NCBI RefSeq assembly: GCF_002356555.2
Contig: NZ_AP017372.2
Location: forward strand, 1,962,501-2,026,500
Source: Halorhodospira halochloris
GTDB lineage: Bacteria; Pseudomonadota; Gammaproteobacteria; Nitrococcales; Halorhodospiraceae
Length of the DNA: 64,000 nucleotides
Direction of reading: 5' to 3'
Positions within the stretch are counted from its first letter, which is position 1; each line of letters begins with the position of its first letter. Below, piece by piece: positions 25,379 through 35,432 of the stretch. Below the pieces are notes generated by a model. The model did not search any database. It was given only the letters and a program-made list of their open reading frames with translations, and was not told where the DNA came from. A program made the position numbers and the translations under genes.

Positions 25379-25506
25379 GGATCCTTGCTTGACTCAAAAG
25401 CCGTCAGCTTACCCGCTGCGCGCCGGGCACCGCAAGGCTCCATGAGCAGTGCTAACCAGGATAGGCAGGAAATACTCGGCTAGCAAAGCTCTTGCACCGC
25501 CCCATC

Positions 25507-26409
25507 TCAGGCGAGGAGCGGCTTATCGTAGGCTATTGGCAGTTCTGAGACATCCTCAAAGGTGATCTCTTCCCAGGCGTGCTGATTTTCCAGCAGCTTG
25601 CGCAGCAAGCGATTGTTGAGAGCATGCCCGGATTTGTGGCCGTGGAAAGAACCGATTAGGCTGCTGCCAAGGAGGTAGAGGTCGCCTATCGCATCGAGGA
25701 TCTTGTGCTTGACGAATTCATCGCGATAGCGCAAACCGTCCTCGTTGAGCACTCGATATTCATCAACCACTATGGCGTTATCAAGACTACCGCCCAGGGC
25801 CAGACGTGAGGCACGCAGTGCCTCGATCTCCTTCATGAAACCAAAGGTCCGTGCCCTGCTAACCTCTTTGACGAAGGATGTTGAAGAGAAATCGACTACC
25901 GCCCGAGCAAACTCCCTGAGGAAGACCGGGTGGTCGAAGTCGATAGTGAAACTGACCTTAAAGCCCTCAAAGGGCTCGAAGGCGACCCACTTATCGCCAT
26001 CCACCACCTGCACAGGCTCGAGGATGCGCACGAAACGCTTAGGGGCATCCTGCTCCTTCAACCCTGCTGAACGGATCAGGAAGACGAAAGGAGCCGCGCT
26101 GCCGTCCATGATAGGCACTTCCGCAGCGGAGAGATCGACATAGCAGTTATCGATGCCTAAGCCGGCGAGTGCGGAGAGCAGGTGCTCGACGGTGGCGATC
26201 CTTACCCCGTCCTGGACCAGGCATGTCGACAACCGTGTATCACCCACTGCTGCTGCAGTCGCCCTCACCTCAAAGTCGAGGTCGGTGCGGCGAAACACTA
26301 TGCCCGTATTGGCCGGCGCCGGACGCAGGACGAGATAAACTTTCTCACCTGTATGCAGTCCCACACCGGTCGCACGTATGCTGTTTTTGAGTGTACGTTG
26401 TCGCATCAT
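25507..26409 (-). CDS. lpxC: UDP-3-O-acyl-N-acetylglucosamine deacetylase LpxC
   Basis: 300 residues; zinc-dependent committed step of lipid A synthesis. The zinc/catalytic segments are [15 protein letters not shown] (His76) and [12 protein letters not shown] near the C-terminus. The ATG may be 26409 or 26406 (consecutive Met codons). It closes the dcw cluster downstream of ftsZ as in E. coli and Pseudomonas. The 173-bp leader contains two hairpins that could influence its expression, which is usually tightly controlled. Confidence 0.97.
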   Translation of the reverse strand: MMRQRTLKNSIRATGVGLHTGEKVYLVLRPAPANTGIVFRRTDLDFEVRATAAAVGDTRLSTCLVQDGVRIATVEHLLSALAGLGIDNCYVDLSAAEVPIMDGSAAPFVFLIRSAGLKEQDAPKRFVRILEPVQVVDGDKWVAFEPFEGFKVSFTIDFDHPVFLREFARAVVDFSSTSFVKEVSRARTFGFMKEIEALRASRLALGGSLDNAIVVDEYRVLNEDGLRYRDEFVKHKILDAIGDLYLLGSSLIGSFHGHKSGHALNNRLLRKLLENQHAWEEITFEDVSELPIAYDKPLLA

Positions 26410-26443
26410 GCCTGCTAGGCCCCCCGCTCATGTTGCAAGATCA

Positions 26444-26462
26444 GCCCCGCCGCTAGCGGGGC
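26444..26462 (-). promoter_or_regulatory. GC-rich hairpin in lpxC leader
   Basis: Perfect 7-bp arms gccccgc/gcggggc with a 5-nt loop, about 35 nt before the lpxC start. No T-run follows on the minus strand, so it looks like a leader structure rather than a terminator. Confidence 0.4.
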
Positions 26463-26526
26463 AACTAGCCCCGTCCGGATTTACCGGGCGGAACCCGCCT
26501 CATTATGCTTATCGGCAAGAGGCTTT

Positions 26527-26547
26527 GTAATTTTAGTGTAAAATTAC
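26527..26547. repeat. AT-rich inverted repeat between ftsZ and lpxC
   Basis: GTAATTTTA and TAAAATTAC are perfect 9-bp arms around a 3-nt centre, 36 bp beyond the ftsZ stop. An AT-rich stem without a following T-run is a poor terminator, so an operator overlapping an lpxC promoter is an alternative reading. Confidence 0.5.
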
Positions 26548-26582
26548 CTCAAATGTATACTGCATTGCACAATTTTCTTCTC

Positions 26583-27737
26583 TCAATCCGCTTGGCGACG
26601 CAAAAATGCTGGAATATCAAGATATTCCATATCGCTTTCGGGATCAGCGTCGGTTCCTTTTTCATTGGCAGCCTTCTGCCTTATGACGGTTGGGCGGTCA
26701 AGCTGAGCGTAATCAACCTCACCACTCGGCTTACGAGTAGAGGACGCATCCCTCGCCGCCGGTTCGGCAACCGTCCGCGGCACACTGCCGAGGCCGGTCG
26801 CGACGACCGTTACCCGCAGCTCGTTTTCGAGTTCGGGGTCGATCACAGCACCGACAACAACCGTTGCCTCATCTGCAGCATATTCCCGTACGGCATTACC
26901 GACCTCATCAAATTCGCCGATCGAGAGGTTATAGCCGCCGGTTACATTGACCAGAATGCCGTTGGCGCCGGCTAGGTTGAAGTCTTCCAAGAGCGGACAA
27001 GCGATGGCCCGATCCGCCGCTTCTCGTGCACGGCCTTCACCCGAGGCCACACCGTTGCCCATTACCGCCATACCCATCTGGGTCATTACTGTGCGCACGT
27101 CGGCGAAGTCAACATTAATGAGGCCGGGCCGGGTTATTAGCTCAGCAATCCCCCTAACCGCACCAAGTAGCACATCATTGGCCGACTTGAAGGCATCCAG
27201 CAGGGTCAGATTTTTACCCAATACCGGCAGCAGGCGCTCATTCGGAATGGTTATAAGTGAGTCGACATTCTGCTCCAGCTCTTTGATGCCCTCCTCGGCA
27301 ATGCTCATGCGTTTACCGCCCTCAAAGGGGAACGGCTTGGTCACCACAGCCACTGCCAAAACGCCCATTTCGCGAGCCACTTCGGCCACTACCGGAGCGG
27401 CCCCTGTGCCAGTACCGCCACCCATTCCGGCGGTAATAAAGACCATATCACCCCCTTGCATTACCTCCTGGATACGGCCACGCGACTCTTCTGCCGCATC
27501 TCGGCCAGTCTGCGGATCGGCACCTGCTCCTAACCCCTTGGTTATCCCCGAACCGAGCTGCACGGTTGAACCCGCCGAGGTGTTGGCAAGGGCTTGGGCA
27601 TCGGTATTGGCGTAGATGAAATCGACTCCACTGATATCCGCCGTGACCATGTGCTGAACAGCGTTGCCGCCGCCACCACCTACGCCTATGACCTTGATTA
27701 CCGCATTTTGATTCTCTGTATCCATCAGTTCAAACAT
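26583..27737 (-). CDS. ftsZ: Cell division GTPase FtsZ
   Basis: 384 residues. Forms the cytokinetic ring. The tubulin signature GGGTGTG is at residues 106-112, the N-terminal GVGGGGGNAV loop is present, and the C-terminal anchor peptide LDIPAFLRRQAD that binds FtsA is intact. A strong GAGGAG ribosome site precedes the ATG. The 72-bp gap from ftsA is AT-rich with a TATATATA stretch and may hold a dedicated promoter. Confidence 0.98.
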   Translation of the reverse strand: MFELMDTENQNAVIKVIGVGGGGGNAVQHMVTADISGVDFIYANTDAQALANTSAGSTVQLGSGITKGLGAGADPQTGRDAAEESRGRIQEVMQGGDMVFITAGMGGGTGTGAAPVVAEVAREMGVLAVAVVTKPFPFEGGKRMSIAEEGIKELEQNVDSLITIPNERLLPVLGKNLTLLDAFKSANDVLLGAVRGIAELITRPGLINVDFADVRTVMTQMGMAVMGNGVASGEGRAREAADRAIACPLLEDFNLAGANGILVNVTGGYNLSIGEFDEVGNAVREYAADEATVVVGAVIDPELENELRVTVVATGLGSVPRTVAEPAARDASSTRKPSGEVDYAQLDRPTVIRQKAANEKGTDADPESDMEYLDIPAFLRRQAD

Positions 27738-27809
27738 GGTTGCTTCTCCTCAATCTTAACGTATATATAGAATTTTTCAAATTTCAATATGTCTGTTCTT
27801 GGCTGCCCG

Positions 27810-29048
27810 CTATAAATTGCCTTTAAACCAGCTCTTCATCCGACCCCATAACGCACTGCCTGTTGCCTCGCTGGAAAATAGCTGGGATATCTCTGACCCG
27901 CGATTACGCGCCCCGAACGCAAGTAACCCCACTCCTGTTGAGTAAACGGGGTTGCGCACCACGTCGGAGAGACCGGTTACATGCTTGGGCACGCCGATAC
28001 GTACCGGCAAATGGAAGACCTCTTCGGCCAAATCGCTTACCCCTTCCATTTTCGAACTGCCACCGGTCAGCACTATGCCCGCAGGGATCAGGTCTTCGAA
28101 GCCGCTCTTGCGCAGTTCCGCCTGCACGAGGGCTAGCAGCTCTTCGTAGCGCGGCTCTACTACCGAGGCCAAAGATTGCCGCGATAAACGCCGCGGTGGC
28201 CGATCGCCGACGGAAGGCACCTCGATGCTCTCTTCCGGGTTGGCGAGCTGGGACAGCGCGCAGGCGTATTTGACCTTGATATCCTCGGCATGATGGGTAG
28301 GAGTCCGCAGCGCCACCGCTATGTCGTTGGTAACCTGATGGCCCGCTATAGGGATAACCGCAGTGTGGCGGATAGCTCCGCCAGTAAAGATAGCGATATC
28401 GGTCGTACCGCCGCCGATATCTACCAGGCAAACACCTAGCTCCTTCTCATCGTCACTTAGCACCGCGTGGCTAGCCGCTAACTGTTGCAAGACTATGTCG
28501 TCCACCTCCAGCGCACAGCGATGCACACACTTGGTGATATTCTCAGCAGCTGAAACCGCGCCAGTAACCATGTGAACGCGCGCCTCCAGGCGGACACCGG
28601 ACATACCGAGCGGCTCACGGATCCCCTCCTGACTGTCGATGACAAATTCCTGCGGGATAACGTGGATAATCTGCTGATCTGCCGGTATGGCCACCGCCTT
28701 AGCGCCATCAAGAACACGCTCCAGATCAGCGTGACGAACTTCCTTATCACGTATTGCCACCATGCCGTGCGAGTTGAGGCTACGAATATGGCTACCGGAG
28801 ATGCCCACGAAGACCGAATGGATCTCACACCCAGCCATCAGCTCTGCCTCTTCCACTGCACGCTGAATTGATTGCACAGTGGAGTCTATATTTACTACTA
28901 CCCCCTTTTTCAGGCCATGCGATGGGTGGCTCCCCACGCCTATCACCTCAATAGAGCCATCATCTTTTGTCTCACCGACTATGGCTACTACTTTTGAAGT
29001 GCCTATATCGAGCCCTACCAGGAGGTTGTCTTCTGTTTTCCTGACCAT
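27810..29048 (-). CDS. ftsA: Cell division protein FtsA
   Basis: 412-residue actin-like ATPase that tethers FtsZ to the membrane. Phosphate-binding loops are LVGLDIGTSKVVAIVG and CLVDIGGGTTDIAIF; ILTGGSSKMEGV is the adenosine motif. The C-terminal amphipathic membrane helix LWGRMKSWFKGNL is intact. Gene lies 14 bp after ftsQ and precedes ftsZ. Confidence 0.97.
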   Translation of the reverse strand: MVRKTEDNLLVGLDIGTSKVVAIVGETKDDGSIEVIGVGSHPSHGLKKGVVVNIDSTVQSIQRAVEEAELMAGCEIHSVFVGISGSHIRSLNSHGMVAIRDKEVRHADLERVLDGAKAVAIPADQQIIHVIPQEFVIDSQEGIREPLGMSGVRLEARVHMVTGAVSAAENITKCVHRCALEVDDIVLQQLAASHAVLSDDEKELGVCLVDIGGGTTDIAIFTGGAIRHTAVIPIAGHQVTNDIAVALRTPTHHAEDIKVKYACALSQLANPEESIEVPSVGDRPPRRLSRQSLASVVEPRYEELLALVQAELRKSGFEDLIPAGIVLTGGSSKMEGVSDLAEEVFHLPVRIGVPKHVTGLSDVVRNPVYSTGVGLLAFGARNRGSEISQLFSSEATGSALWGRMKSWFKGNL

Positions 29049-29062
29049 GTTTAGCTCCGAGC

Positions 29063-29908
29063 TCAGTCTGATTCTTCCGCAGCGGCCCAGGCCACCGCAA
29101 AACCATTGGGATAGCGCAAGTCCACCCGCTTCATGCGCCCGTCTTTGCGTGCCTGAAGCTCTGGCACAACGGCTACAAAACGTGACGCCCTTTGCATCGG
29201 CTCCTGCCTGCCCAGGGCAACCTTAACCCCGTCATCGAGATGAGCCGCCCACGCCCCTCGCGCAGAAAGGCTCAACGCTTGCAGATCCATGCCATGTTCT
29301 TCAAACAGCGGCCGCATATCCTTGAAGTTCCTGGCTACATCCTGGGCCCTGCTCTCAGGACCGGTTAAGCGTGGCAATTGCTCCGGATAGGTCTCTTCAG
29401 CAGGACTAAAAACCGCGCCGGAGTAATCGAGCAGAGCCTGCTCATTCCAAATACCCAAGGCTTGGCGCTCTTGGATATGAAGCTTTAAGGTGGCCGGCCA
29501 GTCGCGCCTTACCTGCGCCTCTTCAACCCAGGGCAGACGCTCCAGGGAGTCACGAATAGCTACCGTGTCGACACCCAGCAGACTTGGATGCAAGCGGCCC
29601 GCCAGTGAGCCACGCAACTGCTCGCCAGTAACCTTCTCCGGGGCTTCGGCCATAGCGACCCTCTCCAGCGGTAAAATTCTGCCCTCGTTAATCATCCAGG
29701 CCACCGCATATACACCAGCAATCAGCAAGACAGCCAAAAATATGGGCCCCAACCAACCACTGCCAACGCCAAAAAATCCTGCCGGACCGCCCTCTCGCTC
29801 TGCCGACTGACCAGCAGGTACACGCTTGCGCGACTGCCCCCGAGAGTGGGACTTACGCTGCTGCTTCTGTTTACCGAGCAAATCCGTCCAATCAGCACCT
29901 GAACTCAT
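29063..29908 (-). CDS. ftsQ: Cell division protein FtsQ
   Basis: 281 residues. A basic cytoplasmic tail (KQKQQRKSHSRGQSRKR) is followed by one transmembrane helix (about 51-72), then the POTRA domain (from about 84, LPLERVAMAEAPEKV) and the FtsQ beta domain. It links FtsB/FtsL to the divisome. The ATG overlaps the ddl stop by 4 bp. Confidence 0.93.
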   Translation of the reverse strand: MSSGADWTDLLGKQKQQRKSHSRGQSRKRVPAGQSAEREGGPAGFFGVGSGWLGPIFLAVLLIAGVYAVAWMINEGRILPLERVAMAEAPEKVTGEQLRGSLAGRLHPSLLGVDTVAIRDSLERLPWVEEAQVRRDWPATLKLHIQERQALGIWNEQALLDYSGAVFSPAEETYPEQLPRLTGPESRAQDVARNFKDMRPLFEEHGMDLQALSLSARGAWAAHLDDGVKVALGRQEPMQRASRFVAVVPELQARKDGRMKRVDLRYPNGFAVAWAAAEESD

Positions 29909-30816
29909 AAGGCCTCCCCGAGGATGGCCACCACCAACTCATCAAAACCGATACCCGCCTGAGCGGCAGCAATCGGAACTAGAGAGTGATCGGTCATTCC
30001 TGGAATGGTATTAACCTCAAGCAACCACCACTTACCGTCATCATCACGCAAGACGTCGACCCTACCCCAGCCATTACAACCGAGTGCTGCAAATGCTTTC
30101 TGGCACATCTCGCCCAACTCATGCTCGGCCTCTTCATCTAGCCCACTGGGACAAAAGTGGCCGGTGGTTGGATCTTCGTATTTGGCGGTAAAATCGAAGA
30201 ACTCATGTGAAGTCTCCAGCCTGATCGACGGCAGCGCCCTATCGCCGAGTAGGGCGACGGTGTATTCAGTACCATTGATCCACTGCTCGACAAGGACCTG
30301 CTGATCGTACTTAGCCGCCTCATGCCACGCCGGAGCGAGCTGATTGATATCGACAACCTTGGTCATGCCGATGCTCGACCCCTCATGGGCTGGCTTTACT
30401 ATTACCGGCAAGTCTATGTGACAAGGCTGATCAGCACTTGCCATAAGCTGCCCCGCAGGGCTGGGCAGAGCGCAGCCCTGCCATAACCGCTTGCAGCGCC
30501 ATTTATCCATAGCCAAAGCAGAACCGAGCAGACCGCTGCCGGTGTACGGCACACCAAGGCTCTCTAGGGCTCCCTGGATGACACCGTCTTCTCCACCCCG
30601 GCCATGCAACACTATGAAGGCGCACGAGTAATCGCGCAGTGCTTCTATCTGCTCATCGCGCGGATCAAAGCCTTGGGCAGCAAACCCCTGGCGCTGCAAC
30701 GCCGCGAGAACTGCTTTACCACTTTGCAGTGATATCTCCCGTTCGGCGGAATCACCACCCATCAACACAGCTACAGGGCCGACATCCGCCGGGCATGGCA
30801 GCTTCAATCCGCTCAT
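29905..30816 (-). CDS. ddlB: D-alanine--D-alanine ligase
   Basis: 303-residue ATP-grasp ligase producing the D-Ala-D-Ala dipeptide used by MurF. VAVLMGGDSAEREISLQSG is the N-terminal signature, VKPAHEGSSIGMTKV the ATP-grasp segment, and LLEVNTIPGMTDHSLVP the C-terminal metal and nucleotide site. It overlaps murB by one base and ftsQ by four. Confidence 0.97.
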   Translation of the reverse strand: MSGLKLPCPADVGPVAVLMGGDSAEREISLQSGKAVLAALQRQGFAAQGFDPRDEQIEALRDYSCAFIVLHGRGGEDGVIQGALESLGVPYTGSGLLGSALAMDKWRCKRLWQGCALPSPAGQLMASADQPCHIDLPVIVKPAHEGSSIGMTKVVDINQLAPAWHEAAKYDQQVLVEQWINGTEYTVALLGDRALPSIRLETSHEFFDFTAKYEDPTTGHFCPSGLDEEAEHELGEMCQKAFAALGCNGWGRVDVLRDDDGKWWLLEVNTIPGMTDHSLVPIAAAQAGIGFDELVVAILGEAL

Positions 30817-31712
30817 CAGGTTGCCTCCCCGACGACATGCACCTCGGGCTCAAGGTAGACGCCAAACTCGCTCGCCACCTTGTCTCGGACCCAAGCCATT
30901 AGCGCCTCGATATCCGCTGCTTTGCCGCCTTCGTTAACTATGAAGTTAGCGTGGCGCTCAGAGACCCTTGCCCTGCCAACGCTGGCCCCCTTACAGCCCG
31001 CCGCTTCAATCAAGCGCCCGGCGGAGTCTCCCGGCGGGTTACGGAAGACCGATCCCGCAGTTGGCTCACCGAGCGGTTGAGTCAATTTGCGCCGACGCAT
31101 GATCTCTTTAATGCGGCTAGCCAGCAGTTCCGGATCTCCGCTGCTGAGCCGCCAGGTGGCGGCAACGAAGAACTCACCTTCACATCCAGCTACTCGCCGA
31201 TAACCGATGTCGAATGAATCCTTCCGCCTTACCCGGACAACTCCCTGCTTATCAATTGTCTCTACCCTATCAATTGCGGCCCAGGTCTCATCACCTACGG
31301 CACCGGCATTCATGGCTAGAGCACCCCCGACTGTGCCAGGGATACCGACCATAAACTCCAAACCGGTCAAGCCACGGCGCTGGACGATTCGACCCAGGCG
31401 GGCGCAGGGCACGCCGACTTCTGCACGAACCATCTGATCTTCTATACTCAACCCATTGAGGCCGCCGTGAGTTAGGACAACCGTACCCTCTATGCCGCCA
31501 TCACGGACGAGCATGTTGCTGCCCAGGCCAAACCAGAAGAGCTGCTCATCAGCTGGCAAAGTTGCTACAAACCGAGCCAAATCTGCCCCATCTCGCGGAC
31601 AATAAAGTCGCTGTGCCGGCCCTCCGACGCGCCATGTGGTATAGCGTGACATAGGCTCCTGATAGCGCATCTCACCCGGACGAATTCTGCCTCTATCCAT
31701 TACTGCGCTCAT
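30816..31712 (-). CDS. murB: UDP-N-acetylenolpyruvoylglucosamine reductase MurB (type II)
   Basis: 298-residue FAD enzyme that reduces enolpyruvyl-UDP-GlcNAc to UDP-MurNAc. [15 protein letters not shown] begins the FAD domain, [21 protein letters not shown] is the flavin site, and [11 protein letters not shown] carries the proton-donor Ser. Length and motifs fit the shorter type II enzymes, not the 342-residue E. coli type I. Its position between murC and ddl differs from E. coli, whose murB lies elsewhere. Confidence 0.96.
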   Translation of the reverse strand: MSAVMDRGRIRPGEMRYQEPMSRYTTWRVGGPAQRLYCPRDGADLARFVATLPADEQLFWFGLGSNMLVRDGGIEGTVVLTHGGLNGLSIEDQMVRAEVGVPCARLGRIVQRRGLTGLEFMVGIPGTVGGALAMNAGAVGDETWAAIDRVETIDKQGVVRVRRKDSFDIGYRRVAGCEGEFFVAATWRLSSGDPELLASRIKEIMRRRKLTQPLGEPTAGSVFRNPPGDSAGRLIEAAGCKGASVGRARVSERHANFIVNEGGKAADIEALMAWVRDKVASEFGVYLEPEVHVVGEAT

Positions 31713-33172
31713 CCCTCACCTCCACGACCCACCAACCTTGCTTTGATCTTCTGCGGCATAGTGCCAATACTGCCCGCCCCGAGGGTCATAACTACGTCAT
31801 CGGGGCTCAGCAGGCCGGCCAGCAAGTCGGGAACCTCATCGAGTGTCGGCGCGAATATCGGCTTAACTGCACCCCTATCGCGCACTGCAGTCGCTAGCGA
31901 GCGGCCGTCCGCGCCGGCGCGCTGCGGCTCGCCTGCGGCGTAGACCTCGGTAAGGATCAACACATCTGTCTTAGCCAGAACCCGCGCAAAGTCATCGAAC
32001 AAGTCGCGGGTGCGGCTATAGCGATGGGGCTGAAAGATCACAACCAGCCTGCCGTCAGGCCAAGCATCGCGAGCCGCCTGCAGGGTCGCTTCTATCTCGC
32101 GCGGGTGGTGCGCATAATCATCAACCAGGACTGCACGACCAGCATCCAACTGCAGCTCACCGTGATGCTGGAAGCGCCGACCTATGCCCTGGAAGTCTCT
32201 CAGCGCGGCACATATAGCCTGCTTACCGACCCCTAATTCCCGGGCCAAGGCAATTGCCGCAAGGGCGTTGAGAACGTTATGGCGGCCGGGCAAATTAAGC
32301 TCAACCGCGAAGCTCGAGCCATCGGGTTCATGAACTGTAAATCCAGTTCGCCTGCCATTCGGGGCGACCTGGTCGGCCCTGAAATCAGCCTGGGTATTAA
32401 AGCCGTAGGTTAGGATTGGCCGACCCAGATCCTCACACAGGGACATTACCTCTGGATCATCAAGGCACATCACAGCCAGGCCATAAAATGGCAAGTGGTG
32501 GAGAAAATCGACAAATGTCCGCTTCAGGGCAGCGAAATCACCACCATAAGTGCCCAAATGGTCTGCATCTATGTTGGTAACGACGGCCATCACCGGCTTT
32601 AGATAAAGAAACGATGCGTCACTCTCGTCAGCCTCAGCAAGCAAGTAGGAACCATCGCCCAAACGCGCGTGCGCCCCGGCACTGATCAGTCGTCCGCCGA
32701 TTACAAAGGTCGGGTCGAGGCCACCTTCTGCTAGACAGCTTGCCAGCAGTGATGTTGTGGTTGTTTTACCGTGAGTGCCGGCAACCGCAATTCCCTGGCG
32801 AAAACGCATCAGCTCAGCAAGCATTTCCGCCCTTGGAACCACCGGTAGGCGCTTGCGCCTGGCCTCTTTGACTTCGGGGTTGTCATCGCCGACGGCGGTT
32901 GAGACAACAACCGCATCGGCCTTTTCTACCGCTTGAGGGTCGTGGCCGATATTGATCTTGACGCCCAGCCCCTGCAGCCGTTCGACTATTGAGTTGACAC
33001 GCAGATCAGATCCAGTTATCTCGAACCCGAGGTTGTGCAACACCTCGGCAATACCCCCCATGCCCGCACCACCGACTCCGACAAAGTGCAGACTACGTAC
33101 TCGGCCAAAGCCGTGTGGGCCGTTAGCCGTGCCACCAAAACGGTGCCCTTGGGGGATCGGGGTAGTGCTCAT
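31709..33172 (-). CDS. murC: UDP-N-acetylmuramate--L-alanine ligase MurC
   Basis: 487 residues; first Mur ligase, adding L-Ala. [17 protein letters not shown] opens the UDP-binding domain and [14 protein letters not shown] is the ATP P-loop. [16 protein letters not shown] and [12 protein letters not shown] are characteristic of MurC. The ATG overlaps the murG stop (ATGA) and its own stop overlaps murB. Confidence 0.97.
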   Translation of the reverse strand: MSTTPIPQGHRFGGTANGPHGFGRVRSLHFVGVGGAGMGGIAEVLHNLGFEITGSDLRVNSIVERLQGLGVKINIGHDPQAVEKADAVVVSTAVGDDNPEVKEARRKRLPVVPRAEMLAELMRFRQGIAVAGTHGKTTTTSLLASCLAEGGLDPTFVIGGRLISAGAHARLGDGSYLLAEADESDASFLYLKPVMAVVTNIDADHLGTYGGDFAALKRTFVDFLHHLPFYGLAVMCLDDPEVMSLCEDLGRPILTYGFNTQADFRADQVAPNGRRTGFTVHEPDGSSFAVELNLPGRHNVLNALAAIALARELGVGKQAICAALRDFQGIGRRFQHHGELQLDAGRAVLVDDYAHHPREIEATLQAARDAWPDGRLVVIFQPHRYSRTRDLFDDFARVLAKTDVLILTEVYAAGEPQRAGADGRSLATAVRDRGAVKPIFAPTLDEVPDLLAGLLSPDDVVMTLGAGSIGTMPQKIKARLVGRGGEG

Positions 33173-34251
33173 TTACACTCCTCCAGACAAATCTGCGCCA
33201 CCCGCTCAGCGGCATCGGATACCGCTACACTGCGCGCCGCTTCGCCCATTTTTTGCAGCTGCAAGCGCTGCCGATCACCGAGTAACTGGGGTAGCAAAGT
33301 TGCTAACTGGCCGTTTTCGATAGCCGCTTGCGGCAACACCCTGGCGCCACCAGCCTGACCAAGCAATTCGGCGTTGTAACGCTGATGGTCATCGACCGCC
33401 CATGGCAAGGGAATCAGCACTGCTGGTGAACCCGCGGCAGCCAACTCGGCGACGGTCAAGGCACCCGAGCGGGCGACAACCAGGTCTGCCCACTCGTATG
33501 CCCCGGCCATGTCCTCGACAAAAGGGACCACTTCGACCTCTATGCCGGCCTGGCGATAGCCCTCCTGGGCCTCGTGCATGGTCTTTTCACCTGATTGGTG
33601 GACAATGCGCGGCATAGGTAAATCTGCCGGCCATTTAGCCATGGCTGCCGGAACTGCACGATTAAGCGCCTGCGCCCCTTGACTACCGCCAAGTATCAGT
33701 AACCGCGGCGGCCCCTGACGACGGGCGTAACGCTGTTCCGGTGGCACCAAACGGGTTATTTCGCTATGCACCGGATTGCCGACGTATTCGCCCCTGCCGC
33801 TCATGACGTTGGGAAATCCGGTGAGCACTCGCTTGCACATTGGCGCCAGCATACGGTTAGCCAACCCTGCGATGGCATTCTGCTCATGGATCACTAGAGG
33901 AGTCCGCCGCAAAGCAGCTGCAACGCCAACCGGACCGGCAATATAGGCCCCCATTCCGAGGACAACATCGGGTTTGTGCTTGGCAAGTATTCTTGTTGCG
34001 CTGTATACCGAACGCGTCAGCCGCCACGGCATGACCAGTTTGGCTCCCAACCCCTTGCCGCGCAGTGCCCGCGTATGCAACCACTCAACCGGCAACTGCC
34101 GCGGCGGCACTACTTGGCCCTCCAGGCCATAGCGAGTGCCGATCCAAACTACATTACAGCCCCGGTTGCGCAGCACTTCTGCAACAGCCAAGCCGGGATA
34201 GACATGGCCCCCGGTACCTCCAGCTGCTATGGCCACGGTTGGGTTACTCAA
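33169..34251 (-). CDS. murG: Lipid II synthase glycosyltransferase MurG
   Basis: 360-residue GT28 enzyme at the inner face of the membrane that adds GlcNAc to lipid [20 protein letters not shown] is the first G-loop, with [17 protein letters not shown] and [16 protein letters not shown] following. The start is TTG overlapping the ftsW stop as TTGA, confirmed by motif position. Tight overlap with murC downstream. Confidence 0.97.
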   Translation of the reverse strand: MSNPTVAIAAGGTGGHVYPGLAVAEVLRNRGCNVVWIGTRYGLEGQVVPPRQLPVEWLHTRALRGKGLGAKLVMPWRLTRSVYSATRILAKHKPDVVLGMGAYIAGPVGVAAALRRTPLVIHEQNAIAGLANRMLAPMCKRVLTGFPNVMSGRGEYVGNPVHSEITRLVPPEQRYARRQGPPRLLILGGSQGAQALNRAVPAAMAKWPADLPMPRIVHQSGEKTMHEAQEGYRQAGIEVEVVPFVEDMAGAYEWADLVVARSGALTVAELAAAGSPAVLIPLPWAVDDHQRYNAELLGQAGGARVLPQAAIENGQLATLLPQLLGDRQRLQLQKMGEAARSVAVSDAAERVAQICLEECK

Positions 34252-35432
34252 CGGGATTCCTCCTCTGGACGACGTCCTTCTGCCCTTGCTTGGTTTAGCT
34301 CATAGCCGGAGCGCAGCAGTAAGCCCACAAACGCACCGGTAACCAGCGCACTGCTGCCGCCGTAGCTGAAAAACGGCAAAGTGAGACCTTTGGTGGGCAA
34401 CAGACCTGTCGCCACACCCATGTTAATGAATGCCTGCACACCGATTGCCAGCCCCGCCGACCAGGCTATGTAGCCGGCCAAAGGCAGGCGGTGGCGGTGA
34501 CAATCCCAGCCTAGACGCAGCGCTCGCCAGGTTATGAAGGCAAATACCCCCACTACCAGTAGCACTCCTACCAAACCGGTCTCTTCGGCAATCACAGAAA
34601 AAACGAAATCGGTATGCGCTTCAGGCAGATAGAACAGTTTTTGAACACTGCCGCCAAGACCGGCCCCCAACCATTCCCCACGCCCTATAGCGATCAATGA
34701 CTGGGTCAACTGGAAACCGGTGTGGAATGGATCCGACCACGGATCCATAAAGGCAGTTACTCGTTGCCAGCGATACGGGGTATAGACCACTAATACAGCA
34801 GCCACAGCCAGGAGCCCACTGACCAGCACCACGAATCGCCATAACGGCGCGCCAGCCAAGAATAGCAGCCCCATAACCAGCGCCATTAACAGTAAGGCAG
34901 TGCCGAAATCTGGCTGCATTAAAAGCAAAAATGCGCATAGCCCGGCGATCACCACTGGCACTAAAAAGGCCAGCATTGAGCTTTGTAGTTGCTCTTGGCG
35001 ACGCACCAAATAGCCAGCCAAATATAGCGATATCAACAGCTTGACCGGCTCAGCAACCTGTAAGTTAAACACCCCTAGGGGTATCCACCGAACAGCTCCA
35101 TTAACCTCCCTGCCTACTCCCGGAATAAGCACTAGCAACAGGGGTATGAAGGCCAGCAAAAGCAACCAGGGCCCGGCCCTAAGCCAGTTCTCCAGCGGGA
35201 TCTGGACAAAGGCAATGGCAACACCACAACCAAGTAGGACAAAGAATGCTTGGCGTTTAAAGTAAAATAGCGAGTCCCCCGTCGCCTGCTCAGCGATGGA
35301 TACCGATGCCGAGGCCACCATTACTAGCCCAAGCAAGGTTGTGGCAACCAAAACCCAGAGCAGATGCTGATCAAGGCCTGCCGAAAGCGGCAGGTTAGAC
35401 CCGTTGTGGCTTTTTAGCGCTGCATCAGCCAT
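34248..35432 (-). CDS. ftsW: Lipid II polymerase FtsW (SEDS family)
   Basis: 394 residues from the ATG at 35432, which overlaps the murD stop by 8 bp; the open frame extends to 35540 but that part lies within murD. About ten transmembrane helices. Family blocks include LMQPDFGTALLL (near residue 180), GAGLGGSVQKLFYLPEAHTD and TLPFFSYGGSSALVTG. It polymerises septal glycan together with FtsI, encoded upstream. Confidence 0.96.
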   Translation of the reverse strand: MADAALKSHNGSNLPLSAGLDQHLLWVLVATTLLGLVMVASASVSIAEQATGDSLFYFKRQAFFVLLGCGVAIAFVQIPLENWLRAGPWLLLLAFIPLLLVLIPGVGREVNGAVRWIPLGVFNLQVAEPVKLLISLYLAGYLVRRQEQLQSSMLAFLVPVVIAGLCAFLLLMQPDFGTALLLMALVMGLLFLAGAPLWRFVVLVSGLLAVAAVLVVYTPYRWQRVTAFMDPWSDPFHTGFQLTQSLIAIGRGEWLGAGLGGSVQKLFYLPEAHTDFVFSVIAEETGLVGVLLVVGVFAFITWRALRLGWDCHRHRLPLAGYIAWSAGLAIGVQAFINMGVATGLLPTKGLTLPFFSYGGSSALVTGAFVGLLLRSGYELNQARAEGRRPEEESR

